Assembly: GCA_036383895.1 (NCBI GenBank)
Contig: DASVNK010000063.1
Span: 1 to 64,000, forward strand
Origin: DASVNK01 sp036383895
GTDB lineage: Bacteria; Verrucomicrobiota; Verrucomicrobiia; Limisphaerales; SXQI01
DNA: 64,000 bases
Direction of reading: 5' to 3'
The position numbers and the translations under genes are program-made. This document shows positions 44,069-52,697 of this stretch, piece by piece (position 1 is the first letter of the stretch; each line of letters starts with the position of its first letter). Under the pieces are notes generated by a model, which saw only the letters and a list, made by a program, of their open reading frames with translations, made no database searches and was not told the origin of the DNA.

Positions 44069-44529
44069 CGCCCGGCTGAGGAAACCTTGCGTTCTCCCCC
44101 GCCGCTCTCCGCAATTCGAACTTTCCCGAGCAGTTTCTGAAGTTCTTCCACATCCTTGTCTTCGTCGAGGATGTGATTTTCTAGCATATAACGAGTCGGC
44201 TCGTGCTTGCAAACCCGATGGGCTCGAGTGTAAATCTCAACGGCGCGGCGTTCGATCTCGAGGTCTTTCTCGATCATCTCCATGACATCGGACGATTGAA
44301 AAATGGAACCGACTTCGCCCTTTGGAACTCCACCCAAATAAACGATGCGATCACCCCACATCTTCGCGTGGCCCAGGGACTCTTTTGCGGCATCTTTAAA
44401 AAGATCCTCAAAAAGGACCTTATCGCGCCCGGTGAGCAGCATGCTGTGTTGGTTGTATTGGACCGTTGCAGTGTATTCCAACGAGATGGCTTCGTTCAGA
44501 ATATCAATAAGCTCTTGATGTTCCCCCAT
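44065..44529 (-). CDS. Ferritin-like/bacterioferritin-family protein
   Basis: A 154-residue four-helix iron protein. Helix A contains LNEAISLEYTATVQYNQHS with the metal Glu, helix B HAKMWGDRIVYLGG (His ligand preceded by AKESLG), helix C DLEIERRAVEIYTRAHRVC, and helix D HILDEDKDVEELQKLL. This pattern fits bacterioferritin-like proteins; haem binding cannot be decided. The short C-terminal tail (ESGGGERKVSSAGR) is polar. It probably stores or detoxifies iron. Confidence 0.85.
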   Translation of the reverse strand: MGEHQELIDILNEAISLEYTATVQYNQHSMLLTGRDKVLFEDLFKDAAKESLGHAKMWGDRIVYLGGVPKGEVGSIFQSSDVMEMIEKDLEIERRAVEIYTRAHRVCKHEPTRYMLENHILDEDKDVEELQKLLGKVRIAESGGGERKVSSAGR

Positions 44530-44699
44530 ATCAAATCATTCTCCTTAGCGACGATTTTCCTCCGAACCCGGTTTTTGTCAAAGGACAACCAAGAAATTGA
44601 AACCAATCTCCTCCTTCGCCCGCTGAGTGACAAATTCTACTTGCGCCGTTGAGCAATCCTCCTGTATGTTGTCTAAGCTTGCCTGCCGCTGAAATATAT

Positions 44700-45431
44700 A
44701 TGGACGAACGCGATCCGAATCAGGAGCTCCCTAATAACAATGAAGGACAGGAGGATCCCTCCACGGCTGCAGACAGTAACAGCCAGACTCTCGACCTTCA
44801 AAAGCTCCGGAAACTCCGGAAAGGGTTGAGATTAACCCAGGCGGAGTTGGCCTCTGTGCTCGGCATTCACCGCACCTATCTCGTTCTGATTGAGAAAGGT
44901 AAGAAGATTCCTTCCCCTCGCTTGGAACGCTCTATCCTGGATTTCATGGATAAAGCCGAGCGCGAGAGCCTGTCACCGCAAAGTCTCTGGCGTCAGGCCG
45001 GCAACGCGAATGTTACCACCCTCGTCTCGGAACCTCCCGCCCGCCGCGCACCGGTAGTGAGCTGGGCCGCCGCTGGCGTGGCGCGGGCTTACGAAGACTT
45101 AGCAAACCAGATCGAGGAAACCGTCGAAACCGACTGCAAGGATCCTAACACCTTCGCTATCATTATCGAAGGCGACAGCATGGAGCACAAGTTCTATGCG
45201 GGCGATCGCGTGGTGTTCGCGCCCAACTCCGAGCCGCGCAATGGCGATGCCGTGGTCGCGAAGCTCAACGACGGGCGGGTCTACTTCAAATATTTCTACC
45301 GCACCGGCCACGAAGGGTCCCGGGTCAAACTCGTTAGCGAAAACGCCAATTACAGTCCATTGGAGTTCGACCGCAGCGAATTTACCTTCGTTTATCCAGC
45401 CTGGGAAATTAAGCGCAAGCTCCGCCGCTAA
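44700..45431 (+). CDS. XRE helix-turn-helix regulator with S24/LexA-type peptidase domain
   Basis: A 243-residue regulator. After an acidic, Asn-rich 30-residue lead, the HTH is LRLTQAELASVLGIHRTYLVLIEKG (about 48-72). The linker has PVVSWAAAGVARAYED, containing an Ala-Gly that fits a LexA/CI-type self-cleavage site. The S24 domain carries the catalytic Ser in EGDSMEHKF and the Lys in the GDAVVAKL region. It resembles phage-type repressors and chromosomal stress regulators; RecA-dependent cleavage is inference. ATG 44700 is chosen over an upstream TTG. No operator was identified. Confidence 0.82.
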   Translation: MDERDPNQELPNNNEGQEDPSTAADSNSQTLDLQKLRKLRKGLRLTQAELASVLGIHRTYLVLIEKGKKIPSPRLERSILDFMDKAERESLSPQSLWRQAGNANVTTLVSEPPARRAPVVSWAAAGVARAYEDLANQIEETVETDCKDPNTFAIIIEGDSMEHKFYAGDRVVFAPNSEPRNGDAVVAKLNDGRVYFKYFYRTGHEGSRVKLVSENANYSPLEFDRSEFTFVYPAWEIKRKLRR

Positions 45432-45479
45432 AGTCGCTTCACCAGTTTGAAGTCAGGCCCGCGAGAGATAGATTCTTGC

Positions 45480-46133
45480 GTGCACCGGATTTTCCTTCTT
45501 TCGCCCGCGAATTCCAGCGGCGAAAGAGCGCAACTCATTTTCAACCCGAAGGCGCGCTTCGATCTCGCGCGCCGGATGCAGCGCGGCGAGAAAGCTCCGC
45601 TCGGCGAGATCTTCTCCTTTCTGAGCGGTCTGTACTTTCGTGGAAAATACGTTTACTCGACTACGTTCGCCCGTCCCCCTGCTCGGTCGGAGGGCGCGTA
45701 CGTCATTACCAGCAGCCGCGGCTTCATGCCCGTGGAACAACCTGTCTCCCTCAGTGAATTGGCTGACTTCGGCACAGTTCCCATTGAAGCAGACGAACCG
45801 CGCTACATTGCACCGCTTCAGGCGGACGCCAGCAAGATTGTCAAACGAATCGGAAAAAACTGCGAAGTCGTTTTGCTCGGAAGTATCGGCACCAAGAAAT
45901 ATGCGGAACCGTTAATGGACTTCTTTGGCGATTCTCTGCTCTTTCCGTCGAGCTTTGTTGGACGTGGAGATATGAGCCGCGGCGGACTCCTGCTCCGTTG
46001 CGTCGCAGAAAACCGCGAACTCGAATACGTCCCTCTTTCCGGTGCGATCCGCCACGGCAAACGTCCTGAAAAACTGGCAGCTCGTTCCTGGGGTTATAAA
46101 ATACACGAAGGACGCACCCCGCTGCCGAAATAA
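45480..46133 (+). CDS. Conserved-looking protein of unknown function
   Basis: A 217-residue cytoplasmic protein from GTG 45480 (a TTG 11 codons upstream is less likely because family-like sequence begins VHRIFLLSPANSSGERAQL). No catalytic motif is visible. Regions with fixed-looking composition are SGLYFRGKYVYSTTFARPP, GAYVITSSRGFMP and a C-terminal ARSWGYKIHEGRTPLPK. It lies 48 bp after the S24 regulator on the same strand, so the two could be linked. I do not recognise the family. Confidence 0.7.
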   Translation: MHRIFLLSPANSSGERAQLIFNPKARFDLARRMQRGEKAPLGEIFSFLSGLYFRGKYVYSTTFARPPARSEGAYVITSSRGFMPVEQPVSLSELADFGTVPIEADEPRYIAPLQADASKIVKRIGKNCEVVLLGSIGTKKYAEPLMDFFGDSLLFPSSFVGRGDMSRGGLLLRCVAENRELEYVPLSGAIRHGKRPEKLAARSWGYKIHEGRTPLPK

Positions 46134-46135
46134 TT

Positions 46136-47512
46136 TCATTCGGCGGGCACAACCCAGTTCTGGTCAGGCGCGATTCTCCGAAGATGTGCCGCTGCCGCCG
46201 AGCGCATGTAAATATCTTCCGCCTGCAGACAATCACTCAGCCCCGCGATGATCGCACTCGGCTCGACTCCGATCGTTGCCAGTGTCAGCGCCGTCGTGTG
46301 CCGGATCTCCGCGTTTTTGTCTTCCAGCAACTGGATCAAATTCGGAACCGCGGTTTGCCCGGCCGCCCCCATGAAGTTCAATGCCATCAGCGCATTCATC
46401 CGCACACCCGAATCAGGATTTTCCAACGTCCTCGCCAGTTCCGGCACCGCCATTGCTCCGATCTTCCCAAGGGCAAGCGCCGAACTCGGCGGCGTTCGAA
46501 ACGGGCGCGGCACGCGCTCCTCGACGAGCAGTTTCAACAACGCAGGAATCGCCGGCGCTGCGCTCGAGCCCATTTCTGCCAACGCATACGCCGCGCGCCA
46601 TCGTTCCGGAGTTTCAAGAACCGAAATCAGAACCGGCAAAACCTCCTCCGACAACTTACAGAGAGCCCAAAGCGCTTTCGCTGATTCGAGTTTCACCTCC
46701 ACATCGTCATCGCATAAACCTTTGCGCAAGGAAGACATCACCTGCGGGTTGTCTATTCCAATTCGCCCCAAGCACTGCATCGCCCCCGCGCGAACTTCGC
46801 TCGCCGAATCCTCACCCAGCGCCACGATTGCCTCGACTGCAGAACGATCATCGCAAATGAGATTTCGATTTCGCGCAACGATCTCACCAATGGAAGCCGC
46901 GGCTTCACGCCGCACCCGGGAAAACTTGTCACTTGTTGCATCAACGAGCACGCGAATTGAACTTTGATTCGCAGCGTGGAACTCCCGCAGCAGACGTGCT
47001 GAACGGAACCGCACCTGCACATCGCGTGCTGATACTCCACCCTCCACCGCGGGAATTGCGGCGGCGCCGATGCTCAACAACGCGCGCTCAGACTCCGCCG
47101 CGGATAGTTCGAACCTCAACCCCGCCACTAAATCTGGCGCCGCCGCATGTCCCCTTCCTCCAAGTTTCCCCAACACTCGCGCCGCAGCCACGCGACACGC
47201 ATCCGCATTCACCGCAGAGTAGTTCAGGAACGGAACGAACCTGTTCAAAACAAGCAGCGGCTTTTCCCACGGTCCGTTTCTGCGCCGCAACAACGCACGC
47301 AGTTGGGGAACGCCCGGTTCACCAAAAGCCTTCAGCGCTTCCTCGGCCTTCTCCCGAATCGCGGCGTTGGAATTAAGAAGCTCGTGAGACCACTGACTCG
47401 CGAGTTTACCTTCGAACACCGGGTCCGCCGGTTGATCAAGCAGCGCTATTCCGAAAAGAACGAAAACCAGGACGAGCATCACAAATCCGCAAGCTCGTCC
47501 CCAACGTTTCAT
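46136..47512 (-). CDS. Membrane-anchored HEAT-repeat protein
   Basis: A 458-residue protein with one N-terminal membrane segment (about residues 9-25) and a periplasmic or cytoplasmic solenoid of HEAT/PBS-type repeats. Examples are AASIGEIVARNRNLICDDRS, AGAMQCLGRIGIDNP, ALAEMGSSAAPAIPALLKLL, ALGKIGAMAVPELARTLENP and ALNFMGAAGQTAVPNLIQLL. The opening FEGKLASQWSHELL after the membrane segment resembles that of the HEAT protein at 61.1-61.8 kb. Function unknown; HEAT solenoids usually bind partner proteins. Confidence 0.82.
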   Translation of the reverse strand: MKRWGRACGFVMLVLVFVLFGIALLDQPADPVFEGKLASQWSHELLNSNAAIREKAEEALKAFGEPGVPQLRALLRRRNGPWEKPLLVLNRFVPFLNYSAVNADACRVAAARVLGKLGGRGHAAAPDLVAGLRFELSAAESERALLSIGAAAIPAVEGGVSARDVQVRFRSARLLREFHAANQSSIRVLVDATSDKFSRVRREAAASIGEIVARNRNLICDDRSAVEAIVALGEDSASEVRAGAMQCLGRIGIDNPQVMSSLRKGLCDDDVEVKLESAKALWALCKLSEEVLPVLISVLETPERWRAAYALAEMGSSAAPAIPALLKLLVEERVPRPFRTPPSSALALGKIGAMAVPELARTLENPDSGVRMNALMALNFMGAAGQTAVPNLIQLLEDKNAEIRHTTALTLATIGVEPSAIIAGLSDCLQAEDIYMRSAAAAHLRRIAPDQNWVVPAE

Positions 47513-47563
47513 CGCGTTGATCCCGTTCCCGCTCGCGCTGCTTCGTGCGCTTTCATCGTAAAT

Positions 47564-48286
47564 CTATTTTATGCCACCAAGCCGCTCTTTCCAAATCTGG
47601 TAAAGGGAGACCGTCGCCTGCACATCCCGTAAACAGTAATCAGCAATCTCGCGAAATTGTCCCGCCGCCATTAAACGATTCACATCCATGCCGCTCACCC
47701 CGTGCGCTTTGGGGGATTCAATCCCGAACGCCTTGCAGTAAAAATCCAAATTAAATCGCCGAGCTGCCCCATCCCGTCCACTGACACAATAAAACGTAAG
47801 TTGCTCTGCCAGATCACAATGTGGCGCGGTTTGATAACGATACCCAAGCCAGTCCTTGCGCGTGATCGGCACATTCAACAGCGCCGATCGCAAATAAATA
47901 AACGGCACATCAAAACCGCGCCCGTTGAACGTCACGATCGAATCGTACTTCGGTGCAACCTCCCAAAAGGCACTCAGCAGTTCCCCTTCATCCATGCACG
48001 GCACGAACTGCACGGGCGCCGCCTCGTTCTCTTCCTTCTCGTCGTAATCGTCCGCGATGAACAACACCTGCCCGCGTTGCGAATCCGCATTCAACATTGC
48101 GATGCACACCACCCGCGCGGTGAACGGATACAAATTCATCTGCATCTCGAGCTCGCCCTTGCGTGCATGACGCGCCACCGGATCGGGAAGTTTATTCGCA
48201 TCGCGGAAAAGATATTCCTGCTGCACTTCATCGAAGTGATCGATCGGAAGTGCGGAAGTTTCGATATCGAAAACGAGCGTTGCCAT
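47564..48286 (-). CDS. DEDDy 3'-5' exonuclease (RNase H-like fold)
   Basis: A 240-residue predicted nuclease. ATG 48286 is used because it puts the first Asp-Glu motif (LVFDIETSALP) just after the N-terminus. An in-frame start 25 codons upstream gives an atypical lead. Exo II is SIVTFNGRGFDVPFIYLRS and Exo III is YCLRDVQATVSLYQIW, which has the Tyr of the DEDDy class. It resembles the proofreading-like domain annotated in some polysaccharide operons as a predicted 3'-5' exonuclease. Its substrate is unknown. Confidence 0.82.
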   Translation of the reverse strand: MATLVFDIETSALPIDHFDEVQQEYLFRDANKLPDPVARHARKGELEMQMNLYPFTARVVCIAMLNADSQRGQVLFIADDYDEKEENEAAPVQFVPCMDEGELLSAFWEVAPKYDSIVTFNGRGFDVPFIYLRSALLNVPITRKDWLGYRYQTAPHCDLAEQLTFYCVSGRDGAARRFNLDFYCKAFGIESPKAHGVSGMDVNRLMAAGQFREIADYCLRDVQATVSLYQIWKERLGGIK

Positions 48287-48385
48287 CGCGAGCTGAATCG
48301 AGCTTGAACCAGTCTGAAAATTATCGCGGGGATGAAGCTCCTGGCAAGCGGCGAGCTCCATCCCCGGTGCATTGTTATCTAAGCG

Positions 48386-48472
48386 TTACTTCTTCTTTTT
48401 GGAAGTGGTTTTCTTCGCTGCTGATTTTGCTTTGGTTGCTGGTTTACCAGCTTTCTTTTTAGCTGCTGCCAT
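48386..48472 (-). CDS. 28-residue Lys/Ala-rich histone-like peptide
   Basis: A 29-codon frame (ATG 48472, TAA 48386) encodes MAAAKKKAGKPATKAKSAA followed by KKTTSKKKK. It is 12 Lys and 8 Ala of 28 residues, with no acidic residue. GGAGGTGA sits 8 nt before the ATG, a near-ideal ribosome binding site. The upstream 100 bp are very A/T-rich, and a hairpin lies there (48501-48519). The composition matches the C-terminal tails of histone H1 and of bacterial/chlamydial Hc-type proteins, which bind DNA. Binding here is inference. It is too short for standard gene callers. Confidence 0.8.
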   Translation of the reverse strand: MAAAKKKAGKPATKAKSAAKKTTSKKKK

Positions 48473-48654
48473 GAAGTTTCACCTCCAATCAATTTTTTTG
48501 TTCATGCATCGCGCATGAAAAATTTTATTAAAATTTGCGACAAATATTTTCAGTTGTCTTTCTGTTTTTTCTTTCTGTTTGAACAAAATTGCAATCAAAA
48601 ACATCACAAACTTTGCTGTTCACTTCAAACCTCTCTCGCGTAAATTCTCGCGCG
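48473..48654. promoter_or_regulatory. A/T-rich divergent control region between the Lys-rich peptide and mutS
   Basis: This 180-bp interval is far richer in A/T than its surroundings. It contains a perfect 7-bp hairpin TTCATGC/GCATGAA with loop ATCGC at 48501-48519. Runs of A and T (48491-48497, 48521-48536, 48567-48572) follow it. Both genes would have to be transcribed from here; no convincing -35/-10 pair could be assigned. Confidence 0.5.
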
Positions 48655-51204
48655 ATGGCCAGCGAAGCTCAACTCACGCCAATGATGGCGCAGTATCGCC
48701 GCATTAAAAGCGAACTGCCGAAAGACGCTTTGCTGCTGTTTCGTCTCGGCGATTTTTATGAATTATTTTTCGAAGACGCGCAACTCGGCGCGCAAATTCT
48801 GAACGTCACGCTCACGAAAAGAAATCTCGTTCCGATGTGCGGCATTCCCTTTCACGCCGCGCAAGGTTACATCGCTCGCATTTTGAAGGCGGGGAAAAAA
48901 GTCGCGATCTGCGATCAAGTCGAAGACGCGAAGCCCGGCCAACTCGTGAGGCGCGAGGTCACACAGATTCTTAGTCCCGGCACGCACTTCGATGAGCGCA
49001 TGCTCACCGCGGAGCGAAACAACTTTCTCGCGTCGATTTATCCACTCAGCAGATCCTACGGCCTCGCCGTCGTCGATCTCACCACCGGCGACTTCAAAGT
49101 CACCGAACTCGAAGGCGACGCCACCTTGCTCGCCGAACTCGAACGCCTGCGTCCGTCCGAAATCATTTACCCGAGCGAAGCAAAGGCCCTGCGCGAGCTG
49201 CTACAGACCTATTACTCAATTCTCATCGACTATGACGATTGGGTTTTCGCCCCCGAAACTTCGCAGTTCACTCTCCGCGACCATTTTAAAGTCGCCTCCC
49301 TCGATGGCTTCGGCCTCAAGAAGCGCGGCGCAGCGATGGGCGCAGCCGGCGGAGTCATCCATTATCTCGTCCAAAACCTGCGCCGTGATGTCTCCAACCT
49401 CACGCGCCTCACCTGTTACGAAGCGACCGACTTTTTGGTCCTCGACTCCGCCACGCTCCGCAATCTCGAAGTGCTGGAGCCCTTGCACAAAGATTCCCCG
49501 CGCGACGCCTCGCTCTTCGGCGCGATGAATCGCACCGTCACTCCCATGGGCGCGCGACGCCTGCGCGATTGGCTCACGCAACCGCTTTCCTCCGCCGCAG
49601 CCATCCGCGAACGTCAGGGCGTCGTCCAACGCTGGCTCGAAAATCCTTCGCACCTCGACGAATTCCGCCGCGCTCTAGTCGAAGTCCGGGATCTCGAAAG
49701 AACCTTGAGTCGTTTAACCGTCGCTACCGGCAACGCGCGCGACCTCGTCGCGATCCGCGTTGCTCTCCAGCAAGTCCCCGCCTTACGCAACATCGTCCAA
49801 ATCGTCTCCGGCGCTCCAGACGCCTCCTGCCTCGCCGAAGAATTTTCTACCAAAAGCGGTGATCTCCTCAAAACTCTTTGCACTGACCTCGTCGATCTCC
49901 CCGAACTCATCGATCTCATCTCACGCGCCATCGCTGACGAACCGCCGCTCGCGCTCAAGGACGGCGGCCTCATCAAAGAAGGCTACGACGCCAACCTCGA
50001 CGAACTTCGCTCCGGTACACGCGATGGCAAAGATTGGATCGCCCGTCTCCAGCAACAGGAGATGGAGAAGACCGGCATCAGCACCCTCAAAATCCGTTTC
50101 AACTCCGTGTTCGGTTACTTCATCGAAGTCACCAAGAGCCACCTCGACAAAGTTCCGGCGCATTACGTCCGCAAACAAACCGTTGCCAACGCCGAACGCT
50201 TCATCACGCAAGAGTTGAAAGAGATGGAGGGCAAAATCCTCGGCGCGGAGGAACGCAGCACCAAGCTGGAATACGAAATCTTCCTGAAAATCCGCGAAGC
50301 AGTCCTCGGGAAGCTAAAAGAAATTCAGAGCCTCGCCTCCGCACTTGCTCAGATCGATGTTCTCTCCTCGTTCGCCGAAGTTGCCCGCGTCCAAAGTTAT
50401 TGCCGCCCGGAAGTTGGTGAAGAAGGCGTCATCGAAATTCGCGAAGGCCGCCATCCCGTCCTTGATCAACGGCTCCTCGACGAGCGCTTCGTCCCGAACG
50501 ACACCGACCTCGATCAAACGAAACAACAACTCGTCCTGATTACCGGCCCGAACATGGCCGGCAAAAGCACCTTCATTCGCCAGGTCGCATTGCTCTCGCT
50601 GCTGACGCACACAGGTTCATTCATTCCAGCGTCCAACGCGCGCATCGATCTCATCGATCGCATCTTCACCCGCATTGGCGCGAGCGACGATCTCTCCCGT
50701 GGCCAATCCACCTTCATGGTGGAGATGAGCGAGACCGCCAACATCCTCAATAACGCGACCCAACGCAGCCTCATCATCCTCGACGAGATCGGCCGCGGCA
50801 CGAGCACCTTCGATGGACTCAGCCTCGCCTGGTCCATCGTCGAATTTATCCACAACCAAATCGGCGCAAAAACGCTCTTCGCCACGCATTATCACGAACT
50901 CACCGAACTCAGCGCGCGTTTGCCTCGCGTCAAAAACTTCCACGTCGCCGTCCGCGAGTGGAACGACCAAATCATTTTCCTGCGCAAAATTGTCGCCGGC
51001 GGCACGGATAAGAGTTATGGAATACAAGTCGCGCGCCTGGCAGGCGTTCCCAAACATGTCCTTGAACGCGCTAAAGAAATTTTGAGCAACCTCGAAGAAT
51101 CCGAACTCACACCAGTCGGCCGCGCCAAATCGTCCGCGCGCCATCGCGACCGCCAGAAACTCCAGAACCTCCCTCCCCCACCCCAACTCGACCTTTTCCA
51201 ATGA
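48655..51204 (+). CDS. mutS: DNA mismatch repair ATPase MutS
   Basis: An 849-residue MutS that recognises mismatches and recruits MutL. The mismatch-binding FxE motif is in RLGDFYELFFEDA (about residues 33-45). The connector, lever and clamp regions follow, then the ATPase with Walker A ITGPNMAGKSTFIRQVAL, the SDDLSRGQSTFMVEM signature, Walker B LIILDEIGRGTSTFDGL and FATHYHEL. ATG 48655 is chosen over a TTG 22 codons upstream. The C-terminus ends in PPQLDLFQ, overlapping rmuC by four bases. No mutL is nearby. Confidence 0.97.
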   Translation: MASEAQLTPMMAQYRRIKSELPKDALLLFRLGDFYELFFEDAQLGAQILNVTLTKRNLVPMCGIPFHAAQGYIARILKAGKKVAICDQVEDAKPGQLVRREVTQILSPGTHFDERMLTAERNNFLASIYPLSRSYGLAVVDLTTGDFKVTELEGDATLLAELERLRPSEIIYPSEAKALRELLQTYYSILIDYDDWVFAPETSQFTLRDHFKVASLDGFGLKKRGAAMGAAGGVIHYLVQNLRRDVSNLTRLTCYEATDFLVLDSATLRNLEVLEPLHKDSPRDASLFGAMNRTVTPMGARRLRDWLTQPLSSAAAIRERQGVVQRWLENPSHLDEFRRALVEVRDLERTLSRLTVATGNARDLVAIRVALQQVPALRNIVQIVSGAPDASCLAEEFSTKSGDLLKTLCTDLVDLPELIDLISRAIADEPPLALKDGGLIKEGYDANLDELRSGTRDGKDWIARLQQQEMEKTGISTLKIRFNSVFGYFIEVTKSHLDKVPAHYVRKQTVANAERFITQELKEMEGKILGAEERSTKLEYEIFLKIREAVLGKLKEIQSLASALAQIDVLSSFAEVARVQSYCRPEVGEEGVIEIREGRHPVLDQRLLDERFVPNDTDLDQTKQQLVLITGPNMAGKSTFIRQVALLSLLTHTGSFIPASNARIDLIDRIFTRIGASDDLSRGQSTFMVEMSETANILNNATQRSLIILDEIGRGTSTFDGLSLAWSIVEFIHNQIGAKTLFATHYHELTELSARLPRVKNFHVAVREWNDQIIFLRKIVAGGTDKSYGIQVARLAGVPKHVLERAKEILSNLEESELTPVGRAKSSARHRDRQKLQNLPPPPQLDLFQ

Positions 51205-52688
51205 CCGATACCATCCTCCTCATCGCCGTTCTCCTCTTCAACCTCGCCATCCTCATCGCGCTCTTCCGGCGAAAGAACTCCGTCGACCCCGAAAGTTTCC
51301 GGCCCCTGATCGAAGGAGTGAACGCCGAAACCCGCCGGGTCGAAGCGAGTCTCCGCGACGAATTCACCCGCCAACGTGGTGAGATGTCGCGCGATGCACA
51401 TACGCTCCGCGAAGAAGTAAACACCCGCCTGCGCGAATCCGCCGAATCCAACGACACTCGTTTCACTCGCCTCCGCAGCGAACTCAACGATGGCGCCTCC
51501 CAGTCACGAACCGAAATGCGCCAGGGTTTCCAGGATTTCCGCACCGCCGTCCAAACCGCCCTCACCGACGCCGCCAACGGCCAGGGCACCCAGCTCAAAA
51601 ACTTTTCCGAACGCCTCGACAAACTGAACGAAGTCCTCGCCCAGCAGCTCGACAAAGTCCGCCTCACCATAGAAGGCAAACTCAACGAACTTCAGGCCAA
51701 GAACGAAGCCAAGCTCGAAGAGATGCGCAAAACCGTGGATGAAAAACTGCAAGGCACCCTCGAACGCCGCCTCGGCGAATCGTTCAAGCTCGTCAGCGAA
51801 CGCCTCGAACAGGTCCACAAAGGCCTCGGTGAAATGCAGAACATGGCCAGCAGCGTCGGCGACCTCAAACGCGTCCTCACCAACGTGAAAACCCGCGGCA
51901 CCTGGGGCGAGATCCAACTCGGTGCGCTCCTTGAACAAGTCCTCACTCCCGAACAATACGCCCTCAACGTCGCGCCCAAACCAAACTCCTCCGAGCGCGT
52001 CGAGTTCGCCATCCGCCTTCCCGGCAAGGACGCCGAAGGTTCAGTCTGGCTTCCCATCGATGCCAAATTTCCTCAAGAGGATTACCAACGCCTCCTTGAA
52101 GCCTCCGAAGCAGCAGACGCCGATGCAATCAGCGCGGCAGGCAAGGCTCTCGAAACCCGTCTCCGCGCTCAGGCGAAAGATATTCGCGACAAATACATCG
52201 CACCGCCGCACACCACCGACTTCGCGATCCTCTTCCTTCCTTCTGAAAGCCTCTACGCCGAAGCGCTCCGCCGCCCGGGACTATGGGATCGCATTCAATC
52301 AGATTACCGCGTCGTCATCGCCGGCCCAACCACCATTGCTGCGCTCCTCAACAGCTTACAAATGGGCTTCAAGACGCTCGCCATCCAGGAACGCTCCAGC
52401 GAAGTCTGGCAAGTGCTCGCCGGCGTTAAAAACGAATTCGAAAAATTCGGCGATGTCCTCTCCAAGGTGAAAAAGAAACTCGACGAAGCCGGAAAACAGA
52501 TCGAACAAACCGAAGTCCGCACCCGCGCCATCCACAAACAATTGCGTTCCGTTGAGACAACAAACGGCACTCCGCAGTCCTTGCTCGATATTACAACCAT
52601 CTCCGACGACGAACTCGCCGATGACGTCGCCGCACGCGTCCTTAACGAGCGCGTACTCTTCGATCACGAGAACGACATCGATAAATAA
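51201..52688 (+). CDS. rmuC: RmuC family DNA recombination-limiting protein
   Basis: A 495-residue protein of the RmuC family, in E. coli linked to suppressing DNA inversion. One N-terminal membrane anchor (about 4-22) is followed by a long coiled coil (about 45-200). The conserved RmuC core contains VLTNVKTRGTWGEIQLGALLEQVL, IDAKFPQEDYQRLLEA, TTDFAILFLPSESLYAEALRR and a GPTTIAALLNSLQMGF motif. The ATG overlaps the mutS stop (ATGA), so the two repair genes are co-translated. Confidence 0.93.
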   Translation: MTDTILLIAVLLFNLAILIALFRRKNSVDPESFRPLIEGVNAETRRVEASLRDEFTRQRGEMSRDAHTLREEVNTRLRESAESNDTRFTRLRSELNDGASQSRTEMRQGFQDFRTAVQTALTDAANGQGTQLKNFSERLDKLNEVLAQQLDKVRLTIEGKLNELQAKNEAKLEEMRKTVDEKLQGTLERRLGESFKLVSERLEQVHKGLGEMQNMASSVGDLKRVLTNVKTRGTWGEIQLGALLEQVLTPEQYALNVAPKPNSSERVEFAIRLPGKDAEGSVWLPIDAKFPQEDYQRLLEASEAADADAISAAGKALETRLRAQAKDIRDKYIAPPHTTDFAILFLPSESLYAEALRRPGLWDRIQSDYRVVIAGPTTIAALLNSLQMGFKTLAIQERSSEVWQVLAGVKNEFEKFGDVLSKVKKKLDEAGKQIEQTEVRTRAIHKQLRSVETTNGTPQSLLDITTISDDELADDVAARVLNERVLFDHENDIDK

Positions 52689-52697
52689 CCTAATTCA

